This document shows, in pieces, positions 19,646 through 27,592 of a stretch of DNA of 44,942 bases. The position numbers and the translations under genes were made by a program. The stretch covers positions 1 through 44,942 of the forward strand of contig JAQGMI010000100.1 in assembly GCA_028292435.1 (NCBI GenBank), written 5' to 3'. The notes beneath the pieces are model-generated. The model saw only the letters and a list, made by a program, of their open reading frames with translations. It made no database searches and was not told the origin of the DNA. Positions within the stretch are counted from its first letter, which is position 1, and each line of letters starts with the position of its first letter. The stretch comes from Betaproteobacteria bacterium (GTDB lineage: Bacteria; Pseudomonadota; Gammaproteobacteria; Burkholderiales; SG8-41).

Positions 19646-20236
19646 ATGCCACGCATCGCGGAATTGCCGGCGGAAACCAATCCGGATTTAAAGGAAACCC
19701 TCGGCGTCTATAAAACGCATTTGGGATACGTGCCTAACAGCGTGCTGATCATGCAGCGCACGCCGAAAGTCGTGAAGGCGCTTGCGCAGCTTGCGTCGGC
19801 GGTATGGGACAAGGAGAGCAGCGTCGATCTTGGCTTCAAGCGGCTGGTTGCTTATATGGCGAGCCGCACGCATGGCTGCAACTACAGCATGGCGCATGCC
19901 GCCGAAGCTGCGCACCGTATGGGAATCGCCGACGAAAAACTCGCCGCCGTGTGCGAATACCGCACGAGCGCGCTCTTTAACGAAGCTGAACGCGCGGCGC
20001 TCGACTTCGCGGTGGCCGCGGCATCGCAGCCCAACGCGGTGACCGACGCCATGTTCGCTCGCATGCATGAACATTGGACCGAAACGCAAATCGTCGAAAT
20101 CGCCGCCGCGGTCGCGCTGAACGGCTTTCTCAATCGCTGGAACGACACCATGGCGCCTAAGCTCGAGGCCGAACCGGTTGAGTTTGGTTTGAAGCACCTG
20201 GCGCCGCATGGCTGGCGCGTCGGCAAACACCAATAA
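19646..20236 (+). CDS. AhpD-like / carboxymuconolactone decarboxylase family protein
   Basis: A 196-residue all-helical protein of the AhpD/CMD superfamily. The start at 19646 is set by AGGAG five bases upstream; a GTG six bases earlier is less well placed. The hallmark AhpD redox motif is CxxC followed by His, but here it reads HGCNYSMAHAA: C78 is kept, the second cysteine is serine (S81) and H84 is present. Thiol-disulfide peroxidase chemistry is therefore doubtful. Members of this family near catabolic genes often have unknown roles. It diverges from the flavin monooxygenase gene and ends 3 bp from the convergent Bug gene. Confidence 0.85.
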   Translation: MPRIAELPAETNPDLKETLGVYKTHLGYVPNSVLIMQRTPKVVKALAQLASAVWDKESSVDLGFKRLVAYMASRTHGCNYSMAHAAEAAHRMGIADEKLAAVCEYRTSALFNEAERAALDFAVAAASQPNAVTDAMFARMHEHWTETQIVEIAAAVALNGFLNRWNDTMAPKLEAEPVEFGLKHLAPHGWRVGKHQ

Positions 20237-20239
20237 AAT

Positions 20240-21208
20240 TTATTCGGGATTGATGCCCGCGGCGCGCGCAACGCGCGTCCACTTCGCGGTCTCTTCGCGG
20301 ATGAAGCGCGCGAATTCGTCGGGCGTATTGCCGACCGGATCGGCGCCGTCGCCCAGCAGGCGCGATTTGACATCAGGCGTTTGCAGGATGCGTACGAGTT
20401 CGGCATGAAGCTTCGTCACGATCTCCGCCGGTAGTTGCGCGGGACCGAGCACGCCGTACCACTGCACGGCGTCATAACCGGGCAGCGCCGCTTCGGCCAC
20501 CGTTGGCACCTCGGGTGCAGCAGCGGTGCGCGCCGCGCTGGTCACCGCCAGTGCGCGCAAACGTCCGGTGCGCACATGCGGGATGCCGGTCAGCGCGGTC
20601 GCGGCCATGACGGTGATGTGCCCGGCGACGAGATCGATGACCGCGGGCGCCGAGCCTTTATACGGCACGTGCACCATGGCGGTTTTAGCCATGTTGCAGA
20701 AAAGCGCCATCGCGAGATGCGGATTGGTGCCGGTGCCGGGCGAGCCGTAGGTCAACTGCCCGGGATGCGCGTGGGCGAATGCGATGAGTTCCTTGACGTT
20801 TTTCACCGGTACCGACGGGTGCACGACCAGAATGTTCGGCAGCGATGCGATCTGAGTGACTGGCGTGAGATCGCGCTGCGCGTCGTACGGCATTTTCCTG
20901 TAGATGACCGGATTAGTTGCGAGCGTCGAGATCGCCATCAGCAGCGTGTAGCCGTCCGGCGGCGCCTTCGCGACGATATCGCCGCCGATGATCGTGCCGG
21001 CGCCCGGGCGGTTATCGACGACGACCTGCTGGCCGAGGCGCTCGGCGAGCCTGGGCGCGATCACGCGGGCGACGATGTCCGCGCCGCCGCCGGCGGAAGA
21101 TGGAACGACAATGCGGACAACGCGATTCGGATACTGCGCGAGCGCTGCCGTGCTAATCGCGCCAAGCAAAAAGACGCACAGACAGCAGGCGAGGGTGCGA
21201 CACGACAC
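20240..21208 (-). CDS. Bug-family periplasmic solute receptor (TctC type)
   Basis: A 322-residue secreted receptor. The signal peptide (about 1-25, LACCLCVFLLGAISTAALA) is followed by QYPNRVVRIVVPSSAGGGAD. Family landmarks are PPDGYTLLMAIST, HVPYKGSAPAVIDLVAGHI and PEVPTVAEAALPGYDAVQW. It starts with GTG at 21208, with GGAGGA nine bases upstream. A candidate sigma-70 promoter lies at 21247-21274. It is monocistronic as far as can be seen, convergent with the AhpD-like gene (3 bp between stops) and divergent from an SDR gene. No transporter membrane subunits are nearby. Confidence 0.92.
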   Translation of the reverse strand: MSCRTLACCLCVFLLGAISTAALAQYPNRVVRIVVPSSAGGGADIVARVIAPRLAERLGQQVVVDNRPGAGTIIGGDIVAKAPPDGYTLLMAISTLATNPVIYRKMPYDAQRDLTPVTQIASLPNILVVHPSVPVKNVKELIAFAHAHPGQLTYGSPGTGTNPHLAMALFCNMAKTAMVHVPYKGSAPAVIDLVAGHITVMAATALTGIPHVRTGRLRALAVTSAARTAAAPEVPTVAEAALPGYDAVQWYGVLGPAQLPAEIVTKLHAELVRILQTPDVKSRLLGDGADPVGNTPDEFARFIREETAKWTRVARAAGINPE

Positions 21209-21246
21209 GATGTTTTCTCCTCCGCGCGCCGTGCGCGGCTTATGTG

Positions 21247-21274
21247 ATCATATTATCCTGTGTTGTCATACCAA
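21247..21274 (-). promoter_or_regulatory. Candidate sigma-70 promoter for the Bug receptor gene at 20240-21208
   Basis: On the minus strand TTGGTA (21274-21269) and TATGAT (21252-21247) are separated by 16 bases, matching 4/6 and 5/6 of the consensus hexamers. Transcription would start about 30 bases before the GTG at 21208. This rests on pattern alone. Confidence 0.4.
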
Positions 21275-21296
21275 TGCACGACGGAGACATCACGGC

Positions 21297-22046
21297 ATGA
21301 ACGGACAGCTGGCAGGCAAGGTCGCATTGATTACGGGCGCCGTGCGCCGCAACGGCCGCGCGATGGCACTGTCGCTTGCGCGCGAAGGCGCGGCAGTCGT
21401 GATCAATACGCGCAGCTCGCGCGACGAAGCGGAATGTGTGCGTGCCGAAATCGAAGCCGCTGGCAGCGCGGCGCTGGTGTGCATCGCCGATATCACCGAC
21501 GAACTGGCGGTGCGCGGCATGTTCGAGGCGATCGTCGCGCGCTTTGGCCGGCTCGACATCCTCGTCAACAATGCCGCCGACCGCAATCAAGTGCCGTTTG
21601 AAGAAATGACGACGGCGCAATGGCGGCACATCGTCGGCATAATCCTCGACGGTACCTTTCATTGCACTCGCGCGGCGATACCGCTCATGCTGAAAACCGG
21701 CTGGGGGCGTGTCGTCAATATCACCGGCGACGGCAATCATATGGCGACCTATACCGCACGCGCGCATTCGGCGGCCGCGAAAGCCGGCGTTGAAGGCTTC
21801 ACGCGTTCGCTCGCGGCGGAATTCGCGGCGCGCAACATCACGGTCAATTCAATTTCACCCGGCCGCATCGGCGGCGAGCGCGCGAAGTCCGCAGGCACCG
21901 CACCGGAACCGGATCTCGTGCCGCCGGTCGGGCGCACCGGCGTGCCGCAGGATGTTGCCGACGCGGTGCGTTTCATCTGCCTGCCGGGCTCGAGCTTCAT
22001 CACTGGCCAGACGCTCCACGTCAACGGCGGCCAGTTCCTGCCGTGA
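21297..22046 (+). CDS. Short-chain dehydrogenase/reductase-like protein lacking the catalytic Tyr
   Basis: A 249-residue SDR fold. The cofactor-binding loop is TGAVRRNGRAMA (about 14-24), followed by INTRSS, IADITD and the NNAAD stretch (about 91-95). At the active site the canonical Tyr-x-x-x-Lys is changed: K162 is kept in HSAAAKAGVEGF but the residue four before it is S158, and the usual catalytic Ser position is D145. The pattern recalls the HAGSAK-like site of 2,4-dienoyl-CoA reductases, where the tyrosine lies elsewhere (Y152 is a candidate). The start at 21297 is supported by CGGAG upstream; an upstream in-frame extension overlaps the divergent Bug gene and is not used. C-terminal TGQTLHVNGGQFLP is typical of SDRs. 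The substrate is unknown. Confidence 0.85.
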   Translation: MNGQLAGKVALITGAVRRNGRAMALSLAREGAAVVINTRSSRDEAECVRAEIEAAGSAALVCIADITDELAVRGMFEAIVARFGRLDILVNNAADRNQVPFEEMTTAQWRHIVGIILDGTFHCTRAAIPLMLKTGWGRVVNITGDGNHMATYTARAHSAAAKAGVEGFTRSLAAEFAARNITVNSISPGRIGGERAKSAGTAPEPDLVPPVGRTGVPQDVADAVRFICLPGSSFITGQTLHVNGGQFLP

Positions 22047-22171
22047 TGCGTCTTGCGAGACCGCCGACAAGCGCGTAGCCTTTTGCACTTGTGGCGCCGG
22101 CCAGAACTGCGTATCCAACCGCGGTGCGGTGACCTTCAAGAACGCCGTCGTCATAAAAGCAAGGAGGAGCC

Positions 22172-22639
22172 ATGACATACGCACGTTTGGGGATTGCATT
22201 TGCGTTCGCGGTACTGCTGGCCGGTTGCGCCACCCCGCCCGAAAGCAAAGGGAAACTCGATCCGGCGAGCGTGTCTTTCATCGAGCCCAAAGACCTGAAG
22301 TGGGTGCCCAATGCGGCGGGCACGGCGTTAACGGCCGTGCTATACGGCGATCCGAACAAGCCGGGGCTATATGTCGTGCGCTATATATGGAAGGCCGGCA
22401 ATATGAGCCGGCCGCACTTTCATCCTAACGACCGGCTGATCGTCGTGTTGTCAGGCACCTGGTGGGTCGGCACCGGCGAAGTGTTCGATCCAAGCAGCAC
22501 GGTGCCCATGCGCGCGGGTACTCAAGTCGTGCATTACGGCAAACAAATCCATTACGACGGCGCCAAGGACGAAGACGCGGTCATCCAGATCCTCGGCATC
22601 GGGCCGGCGACGAGCACGCCCGCTGAGCGCAAGCTTTAA
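22172..22639 (+). CDS. Cupin-domain lipoprotein
   Basis: A 155-residue protein with a lipoprotein signal peptide: the lipobox LLAGC puts the modified cysteine at C19. The rest is a single cupin beta barrel with motif 1 around RPHFHPNDRLIVVLSGTWW (two His, and Asp where Glu is usual) and a second motif around GTQVVHYGKQIHYDG. Small periplasmic cupins of this kind are often DUF4437-like or of unknown function; they may bind a metal and a small acid. A strong AAGGAGGAG precedes the ATG. It lies 125 bp after the SDR gene and about 135 bp before the GMC dehydrogenase operon, with a palindromic repeat between. Surface or periplasmic location fits a helper role for that dehydrogenase, but this is inference. 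Confidence 0.82.
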   Translation: MTYARLGIAFAFAVLLAGCATPPESKGKLDPASVSFIEPKDLKWVPNAAGTALTAVLYGDPNKPGLYVVRYIWKAGNMSRPHFHPNDRLIVVLSGTWWVGTGEVFDPSSTVPMRAGTQVVHYGKQIHYDGAKDEDAVIQILGIGPATSTPAERKL

Positions 22640-22657
22640 ACAGAAACGCACAGCTTT

Positions 22658-22745
22658 GCCGCCAAGGACGCAAAGGAAGGCAAAAGCAAAAGATGCTTAT
22701 TGTTTGTCGCCGTTTTCCTTTGCGACCTTCGCGTCCTTGGCGGTT
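22658..22745. repeat. Palindromic intergenic repeat, copy 1
   Basis: A left arm GCCGCCAAGGACGCAAAGGA and a right arm whose reverse complement reads CCGCCAAGGACGCGAAGG form an imperfect hairpin; the right arm carries about nine extra bases. The outer ten base pairs (22659-22668 with 22734-22743) are perfect. The arms are built from an AAGGACGC-type unit also found in copy 2 at 28861-28942. It lies between the cupin lipoprotein and the dehydrogenase small subunit, just upstream of the latter's ribosome binding site. It could attenuate transcription, protect mRNA ends, or be a mobile REP-like element. Confidence 0.75.
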
Positions 22746-22775
22746 AACGATTTTTGTATTTGAAGGAGGAGATAT

Positions 22776-23474
22776 ATGAGTGAAGACAATTTCGGCCGGC
22801 GTGATTTTCTAAAAAGCGCCGTCATCGGCGGCGCAGCCGCAGCAACTGCGACTTTGCCCGTTCCCGCCGGCGCGCAGTCAAATGCCGTAACACCGGCGGC
22901 GGGCTATTCCTATTTGACGCCCGAAGAAGCTGCGTTCGTCGAAGCGCTCGTCGATCACATGATTCCCGCCGACGAGCACACGCCGAAAGGCACGGTCGTT
23001 GGCGTCAATATTTTTATCGACCGCGCGCTGGCCGGCGGCTGGGGCAAGGGCGACCGCCTTTACATGCAAGGCCCGTGGGCGCCCGGCGTGCCCGAGCAGG
23101 GTTATCAATTGCCGCTCCTGCCGGCGGACCTTTATCGCAACGGCATCGCGGACACCAATCACTATTGCGTGAAGGCGTACGGCAAGCCGTTCGACCAGAT
23201 CACTTCGGTGCAACGTGAAGAAATCCTGACAAATCTCGACACCGGCAAAGTCACTTTCGACAGCGGCCTGTCCTCGCGCGTTTTTTTCGGCATCGTTTAT
23301 CAGACCGTCATGGAAGGCCTGTTCGCCGATCCGATTTACGGCGGCAATAAGGACAAGGTCGGCTGGAAGATGATCGGTTTCCCCGGCGTGATCCAGGTCA
23401 ATCAGCAGAACATCGTCAAATACAAGAACAAAAAATTCCCGGTCGATCCGACCAGCATCGCGGACATGAGCTAA
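22776..23474 (+). CDS. Gluconate 2-dehydrogenase subunit 3-like small subunit, Tat-exported
   Basis: A 232-residue small subunit with a twin-arginine signal at the N-terminus (R8-R9 in GRRDFLKSA), a hydrophobic Ala-rich stretch and a cleavage site near PAGAQS. The mature part has YLTPEEAAFVEALVDHMIPAD, the family signature. In membrane-bound gluconate, sorbitol and FAD-glucose dehydrogenases this subunit carries the flavoprotein across the membrane through the Tat system and stabilises it. AAGGAGGAG precedes the ATG. It heads a three-gene operon, with the flavoprotein following by 9 bp. Confidence 0.9.
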   Translation: MSEDNFGRRDFLKSAVIGGAAAATATLPVPAGAQSNAVTPAAGYSYLTPEEAAFVEALVDHMIPADEHTPKGTVVGVNIFIDRALAGGWGKGDRLYMQGPWAPGVPEQGYQLPLLPADLYRNGIADTNHYCVKAYGKPFDQITSVQREEILTNLDTGKVTFDSGLSSRVFFGIVYQTVMEGLFADPIYGGNKDKVGWKMIGFPGVIQVNQQNIVKYKNKKFPVDPTSIADMS

Positions 23475-23483
23475 AGGGCTGCC

Positions 23484-25259
23484 ATGGTTACCAAACTTAA
23501 AGAAGTGGACATCGTGCTCGTCGGGCTCGGCTGGACCGGCGGCATCCTCGCCAAAGAACTCACCGCGGCGGGACATAAGGTGGTTGCGCTCGAGCGCGGC
23601 GGCATGCGCTCGACCGAAAACGATTTCGCCGTGCCGCGCATTCGCGATGACCTGCGCTATGCATCGCGCAGCGATCTCATGCAGAACCCGGCCAAGGACA
23701 CGCTGACGATCCGCAACAATCCGGCGCAGCTCGCATTGCCGATGCGAAGGCTGGGCTCGTTTCTGCCCGGCGAAGGTGTGGGCGGCGCCGGCGTGCACTG
23801 GAACGGCGTGACGTGGCGCTGGAACGACAACGAATTCAAGATCCGCAGTTTGTACGAAGAGAAATACGGCAAGAAGTACATTCCGGAAGACATGACGATC
23901 CAGGACTGGGGCATCACGTACGCGGAACTCGAGCCGTATTACGATAAGTTCGAGCGCACCGCCGGCGTATCGGGCAAGGCCGGCAATCTGCGCGGCGAAA
24001 TCCAGAAAGGCGGCAATCCGTTCGAAGCGCCGCGTGCGGCGGAGTATCCGCTGCCGCCGCTCGAAACGAGCTATGCCGCCGAACTCTTTAATACCACCGC
24101 GAGCAGCATGGGCCACAATCCTTTTCCGTGTCCTACGGCAAACGCGTCGCGGGCCTACACGAATCCCGATGGCTCCAAGCTGGGCGCGTGCCAGTACTGC
24201 GGTTTCTGCGAGCGCTTTGGCTGCGAAGCGAACGCGAAAGGCAGCCCGCATATCACCGTGATTCCGATCGCGATGAAGAATTCGAATTTCGAGCTGCGCA
24301 CCCATTCATGGGTCACGAAAGTGCTGAAGGACTCGACCGGCAAGCGCGTAACCGGTGTTACGTACACGAACGTGCTGAACGGCCAGGAATACGAGCAGCC
24401 GGCCGGCATGGTCGTGTTGAGCGCGTACGCGATCAACAACGTTCACATCATGCTGCTGTCGCAAATCGGCAAGCCGTATGATCCCGTCGCGCAGACCGGC
24501 GTTATCGGCAAGAACTATTGCTATCAGACCGGCGCGTCGGCGACGCTGTTCTTCGAAGGCAAATACTTCAACCCGTTCATGGGCACCGGCGGACTCAACG
24601 CGCGCACCGACGATTTCCATTCGAACTGGGGTTTCGACCGCAGCAAATTCGGCTATATCGGCGGCGCAACGCTCGGCGCCGGCATGACCAATGGTCGGCC
24701 GATTGCCTATCGGCCGATGCCGGCCGGTACGCCGCGCTGGGGCAAGGCCTGGAAAGACGCGGCGGCCAAGTGGTACAACAGCGCAATGAACGTCAACGCG
24801 AGCGGCAGCGTGATGGCCAATCGCTATAACTATTACGATCTCGATCCAACCTATCGCAACGCGTTTGGACAGCCGCTGATGCGCATGACCTTCGACTACA
24901 AGGAGAATGAGCACAAGATGGGGCGGCACATCGCCGGCGTGATCAATGAAATTTCAAAGGCAATGAACCCGACGCATCTCAGTCCCGCGTCGGCGCGCAG
25001 CGGCTCGTGGTCGGTGGTGCCGTATCAGAGCACGCATAACACCGGCGGCACGATCATGGGCACGACGCCGGCCAACAGCGCGGTCAACAAATACTGCCAG
25101 AGCTGGGATTGCCACAATCTGTTCGTCATGGGCGCGAGCCTGTTCCCGCACAATGCCGCGTACAACCCGACCGGTCCGGTCGGTGCGCTCGCGTATCGCG
25201 CGGCGGACACGTTGAAAAACGTTTATCTGAAAAATCCCGGCCCGCTGGTATCGGCGTAG
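23484..25259 (+). CDS. GMC-family FAD-dependent dehydrogenase, catalytic subunit
   Basis: A 591-residue flavoprotein that oxidises an alcohol, sugar or sugar acid in the periplasm. The FAD motif GLGWTGG lies at about 15-21. The catalytic pair is probably H518 (STHNTGGT) and N561 (AAYNPTGPVG), spaced as in GMC enzymes with a His-Asn pair. Residues 236-247 (CQYCGFCERFGC) contain four cysteines, resembling the Fe-S ligand region of bacterial FAD-glucose dehydrogenase, so a cluster may pass electrons from FAD to a cytochrome. It has no signal peptide of its own and should be exported with the Tat-signal small subunit. The cytochrome c gene follows by 5 bp. The sugar or alcohol substrate cannot be told. 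Confidence 0.92.
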   Translation: MVTKLKEVDIVLVGLGWTGGILAKELTAAGHKVVALERGGMRSTENDFAVPRIRDDLRYASRSDLMQNPAKDTLTIRNNPAQLALPMRRLGSFLPGEGVGGAGVHWNGVTWRWNDNEFKIRSLYEEKYGKKYIPEDMTIQDWGITYAELEPYYDKFERTAGVSGKAGNLRGEIQKGGNPFEAPRAAEYPLPPLETSYAAELFNTTASSMGHNPFPCPTANASRAYTNPDGSKLGACQYCGFCERFGCEANAKGSPHITVIPIAMKNSNFELRTHSWVTKVLKDSTGKRVTGVTYTNVLNGQEYEQPAGMVVLSAYAINNVHIMLLSQIGKPYDPVAQTGVIGKNYCYQTGASATLFFEGKYFNPFMGTGGLNARTDDFHSNWGFDRSKFGYIGGATLGAGMTNGRPIAYRPMPAGTPRWGKAWKDAAAKWYNSAMNVNASGSVMANRYNYYDLDPTYRNAFGQPLMRMTFDYKENEHKMGRHIAGVINEISKAMNPTHLSPASARSGSWSVVPYQSTHNTGGTIMGTTPANSAVNKYCQSWDCHNLFVMGASLFPHNAAYNPTGPVGALAYRAADTLKNVYLKNPGPLVSA

Positions 25260-25264
25260 CAGCC

Positions 25265-25639
25265 ATGAATAAACTCATCGTTGGCTTAATCGTTTTGACC
25301 GGGGCGTTCGCCACATCGTGCGCTTATGCGGATGGCGACGCCGCGCGCGGCAAGAAAATTTTCGAAGAATGCGCGGCGTGCCACTCGCTGGAAAAAGGGG
25401 TGAACGCTGTCGGCCCGACGCTGCACGGCGTCTTCGAGCGCAAGGCTGGCGAGCTTACGGAGTTTCGTTATTCGCCCGCCATGAAGCGCAGCGCGCTGCC
25501 CTGGAGCGCGCGCACGATGGATATTTTTCTCACCGACCCGCAGCAGGAAATCAAAGGCAATCGCATGCCGTACTCGGGCATTGCCAATGCGAATGACCGC
25601 GCGGATCTCATCGAGTATCTGCGCACCGCGACGAAGTAA
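25265..25639 (+). CDS. Monohaem cytochrome c, electron acceptor of the GMC dehydrogenase
   Basis: A 124-residue class I c-type cytochrome. A Sec signal peptide (about 1-22) precedes ADGDAARGKKIFEECAACH; the haem site is C36-A-A-C39-H40, and the distal ligand is probably M101 in GNRMPYSGI. It belongs with the two dehydrogenase genes upstream and would carry electrons to the respiratory chain. In the known three-subunit dehydrogenases the cytochrome subunit usually carries three haems; this one has only one. The stop codon directly abuts the stop codon of the convergent Bug gene, with no bases between. Confidence 0.92.
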   Translation: MNKLIVGLIVLTGAFATSCAYADGDAARGKKIFEECAACHSLEKGVNAVGPTLHGVFERKAGELTEFRYSPAMKRSALPWSARTMDIFLTDPQQEIKGNRMPYSGIANANDRADLIEYLRTATK

Positions 25640-26644
25640 TCAGTTTTCGGGCTTGATCCCGGCGGCTTTCACGAGCGCATCGAATTTCGCAACTTCGGCG
25701 CGAAAAAATGGCGTGAACTCTGCCGACGAATTGCCGCCCGGCCGAAATCCCTGCTTCTCGATGATGCCGCGGATCTGCGGGTCGCGCAGGACCTCCGCGA
25801 GCACGGCGTTGATGCGCGCGATGACTCGCGGCGGCGTCTTTGCCGGCACGAACATCGCAAACCACGCCGTCACGTCGAACCCCGGCAATCCGGATTCGTC
25901 GAGGGTCGGAATGTCGGTGGCGAGCGGCGAGCGCTGCAGCGAACTCACCGCGACGCCGCGCAGGCGTCCGGCGCGCGCGTGCGGCAGCATATAAGGCGTG
26001 CCGCCGAACACCATCTGCGTTTGCCCGGCAATTGTTTCCTGCACTGCCTGGGGCGTTGCCTTGTACGCGATGTGCACGATTTCGGTTTTGCTCGCCTGCT
26101 TGAATAATTCGCCGGCCATGTGGGCGATGCTGCCAATGCCAAACGACGCGTAATTGAGTTTGCCGGGATTCGCTTTCGCGTAAGAAATCAGTTCACTTAC
26201 GGTCTTCGCCGGCACGTTTGGATTGACGCCGAGCAGCAAATCGACGTCGGCCAGGTTCGACACGGGTGTCATGTCGGTGAGCACGTTGTATGAAGGCTTG
26301 TAGAGACTCGGATTGATCGCGATGGCGATCGACGTGACGAGCCAGGTATATCCGTCCGCCGCCGAGCGGGCGACCAACTCTTCGCCGATGACGCCATTGG
26401 CGCCGGGCCGGTTGTCGATCACGATCTGCTGGGAAAGGCTGTCCGACATTCTCGGCGACAGCGTACGCATCAGGATGTCGCTCGAGCCGCCGGCCGCCAT
26501 CGGTATCAGCAGGCGAATCGGCCGGTTGGGCCACGCTTCCTGTGCATGCAGTATCGATGAAGCCAGGAGCAGCGCTGAAGCGAAAAGCAAAACCGCCGCG
26601 GGAAAAGCTTTCATGGCGAGACCGTGTTGCGATGGCTTCTGCAT
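25640..26644 (-). CDS. Bug-family periplasmic solute receptor (TctC type)
   Basis: A 334-residue secreted receptor. The start at 26644 is supported by GGAGGA seven bases upstream; a second ATG ten codons in (26614) would also leave a good signal peptide (MKAFPAAVLLFASALLLASS). The mature protein starts near QEAWPNRPIRLLIPMAAGGS. Landmarks are AADGYTWLVTSI, HIAYKATPQAVQETIAG and TDIPTLDESGLPGFDVTAW. It is divergent from the amidohydrolase-hydratase-lyase-CoA transferase run, whose last gene is followed by another Bug receptor, so the pair brackets that pathway. The ligand may be its starting acid. Confidence 0.92.
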   Translation of the reverse strand: MQKPSQHGLAMKAFPAAVLLFASALLLASSILHAQEAWPNRPIRLLIPMAAGGSSDILMRTLSPRMSDSLSQQIVIDNRPGANGVIGEELVARSAADGYTWLVTSIAIAINPSLYKPSYNVLTDMTPVSNLADVDLLLGVNPNVPAKTVSELISYAKANPGKLNYASFGIGSIAHMAGELFKQASKTEIVHIAYKATPQAVQETIAGQTQMVFGGTPYMLPHARAGRLRGVAVSSLQRSPLATDIPTLDESGLPGFDVTAWFAMFVPAKTPPRVIARINAVLAEVLRDPQIRGIIEKQGFRPGGNSSAEFTPFFRAEVAKFDALVKAAGIKPEN

Positions 26645-26689
26645 GCGACACTCCTCCGAACTGCGCTCGCGCACGATAGCAAGCGCCGC

Positions 26690-26718
26690 TTGTCGATGCA
26701 ACCCGCGGCGCATACACT
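26690..26718 (+). promoter_or_regulatory. Candidate sigma-70 promoter for the amidohydrolase-hydratase run
   Basis: TTGTCG (26690-26695) and TACACT (26713-26718) are spaced by exactly 17 bases and each match 4/6 of the consensus. The start of transcription would be near 26725, about 30 bases before the amidohydrolase ATG. It lies in the divergent gap with the Bug gene. Pattern evidence only. Confidence 0.4.
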
Positions 26719-26754
26719 CACGGCTCCAAAATAATTGCCAAGGAACACTGCTCC

Positions 26755-27582
26755 ATGACCACCATCGCCCGCGCCGTCGATGCGCACGCGCACGTTTTTG
26801 GCGGACCCGAATTTCCGTTTTCACCGCATACGCTGTACACGCCCGATCCGAGCCAGATGGGAACCGCGGAAAAATTTCGCGCGGTGCTGGCGGCACACGG
26901 CAGGACGCATGGCCTGCTCGTCGGCGCCGGTCCCTACGAATACGACAACACGGTCATGCTCAAGGCGATTGCCGAATCGGATGGCCATTTCAAAGGCGTC
27001 GGGATCGTCCGGGCGACCGTGAGCGAAGCGGAACTCGCGCAACTCAAGGCGCAGGGTGTGGTCGGCGTGCGCATGAACCTGATGGGACACGGCATGCGGC
27101 CGCTGACCGAGCCGGGCGCGGACACATTGCTGCAGCACTTGAAGGCGCTCGACATGTATTTGCAGCTGCATTTTCAAAAAGACGAATTGATTGCGGCGGC
27201 GCCCACGCTGATGAAATCCGGCGTGAAGCTGATGATCGATCACTTCGGCCGTCCCGACATCAAGGCCGGCGTGAAGGGCAAGGGCTATCAGACGGTGCTC
27301 GAATTCGGCAAAAACGGCCAGGGCGTGGTCAAGCTATCGGGTCCGTTCCGATCGTCGGTGCAGGGCTATCCTTACACCGACACCGATCCTTTTATCGCGG
27401 CGGCGGTCGAAGCGTTCACGCTCGATCACTGCATCTGGGGTTCCGACTGGCCGTTCGTGCGCATGCCCGAGCGAATGGATTACGGCCCACCGGCGACGTG
27501 CCTGCCGCGCTGGCTGCCCGACGTCAAGGATCGGCAGAAAGTATTGTGGGATACGCCGGCGCGATTGTTTGGTTTCAAATAG
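26755..27582 (+). CDS. Amidohydrolase-2 family metal-dependent hydrolase
   Basis: A 275-residue TIM-barrel hydrolase of the amidohydrolase-2 (COG3618, LigI-like) group. The first-strand metal/active motif is DAHAHVF (H11, H13), later histidines occur in LQLHFQKDE and MIDHFGRPD, and the final-strand Asp is in WGSDWPFVR. Members hydrolyse lactones or decarboxylate acids; LigI opens 2-pyrone-4,6-dicarboxylate. Opening a lactone to a di-acid would fit the hydratase that follows, but the substrate is inferred only. AAGGA lies upstream of the ATG. The hydratase large-subunit gene begins 10 bp after the stop. Confidence 0.87.
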   Translation: MTTIARAVDAHAHVFGGPEFPFSPHTLYTPDPSQMGTAEKFRAVLAAHGRTHGLLVGAGPYEYDNTVMLKAIAESDGHFKGVGIVRATVSEAELAQLKAQGVVGVRMNLMGHGMRPLTEPGADTLLQHLKALDMYLQLHFQKDELIAAAPTLMKSGVKLMIDHFGRPDIKAGVKGKGYQTVLEFGKNGQGVVKLSGPFRSSVQGYPYTDTDPFIAAAVEAFTLDHCIWGSDWPFVRMPERMDYGPPATCLPRWLPDVKDRQKVLWDTPARLFGFK

Positions 27583-27592
27583 AGTAAACCCG

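Noticed and set aside
22878..24305. A 475-codon minus-strand frame opposite the GMC dehydrogenase genes
   Set aside because: It spans two genes with clear motifs, has no family resemblance and has an antisense-like composition.
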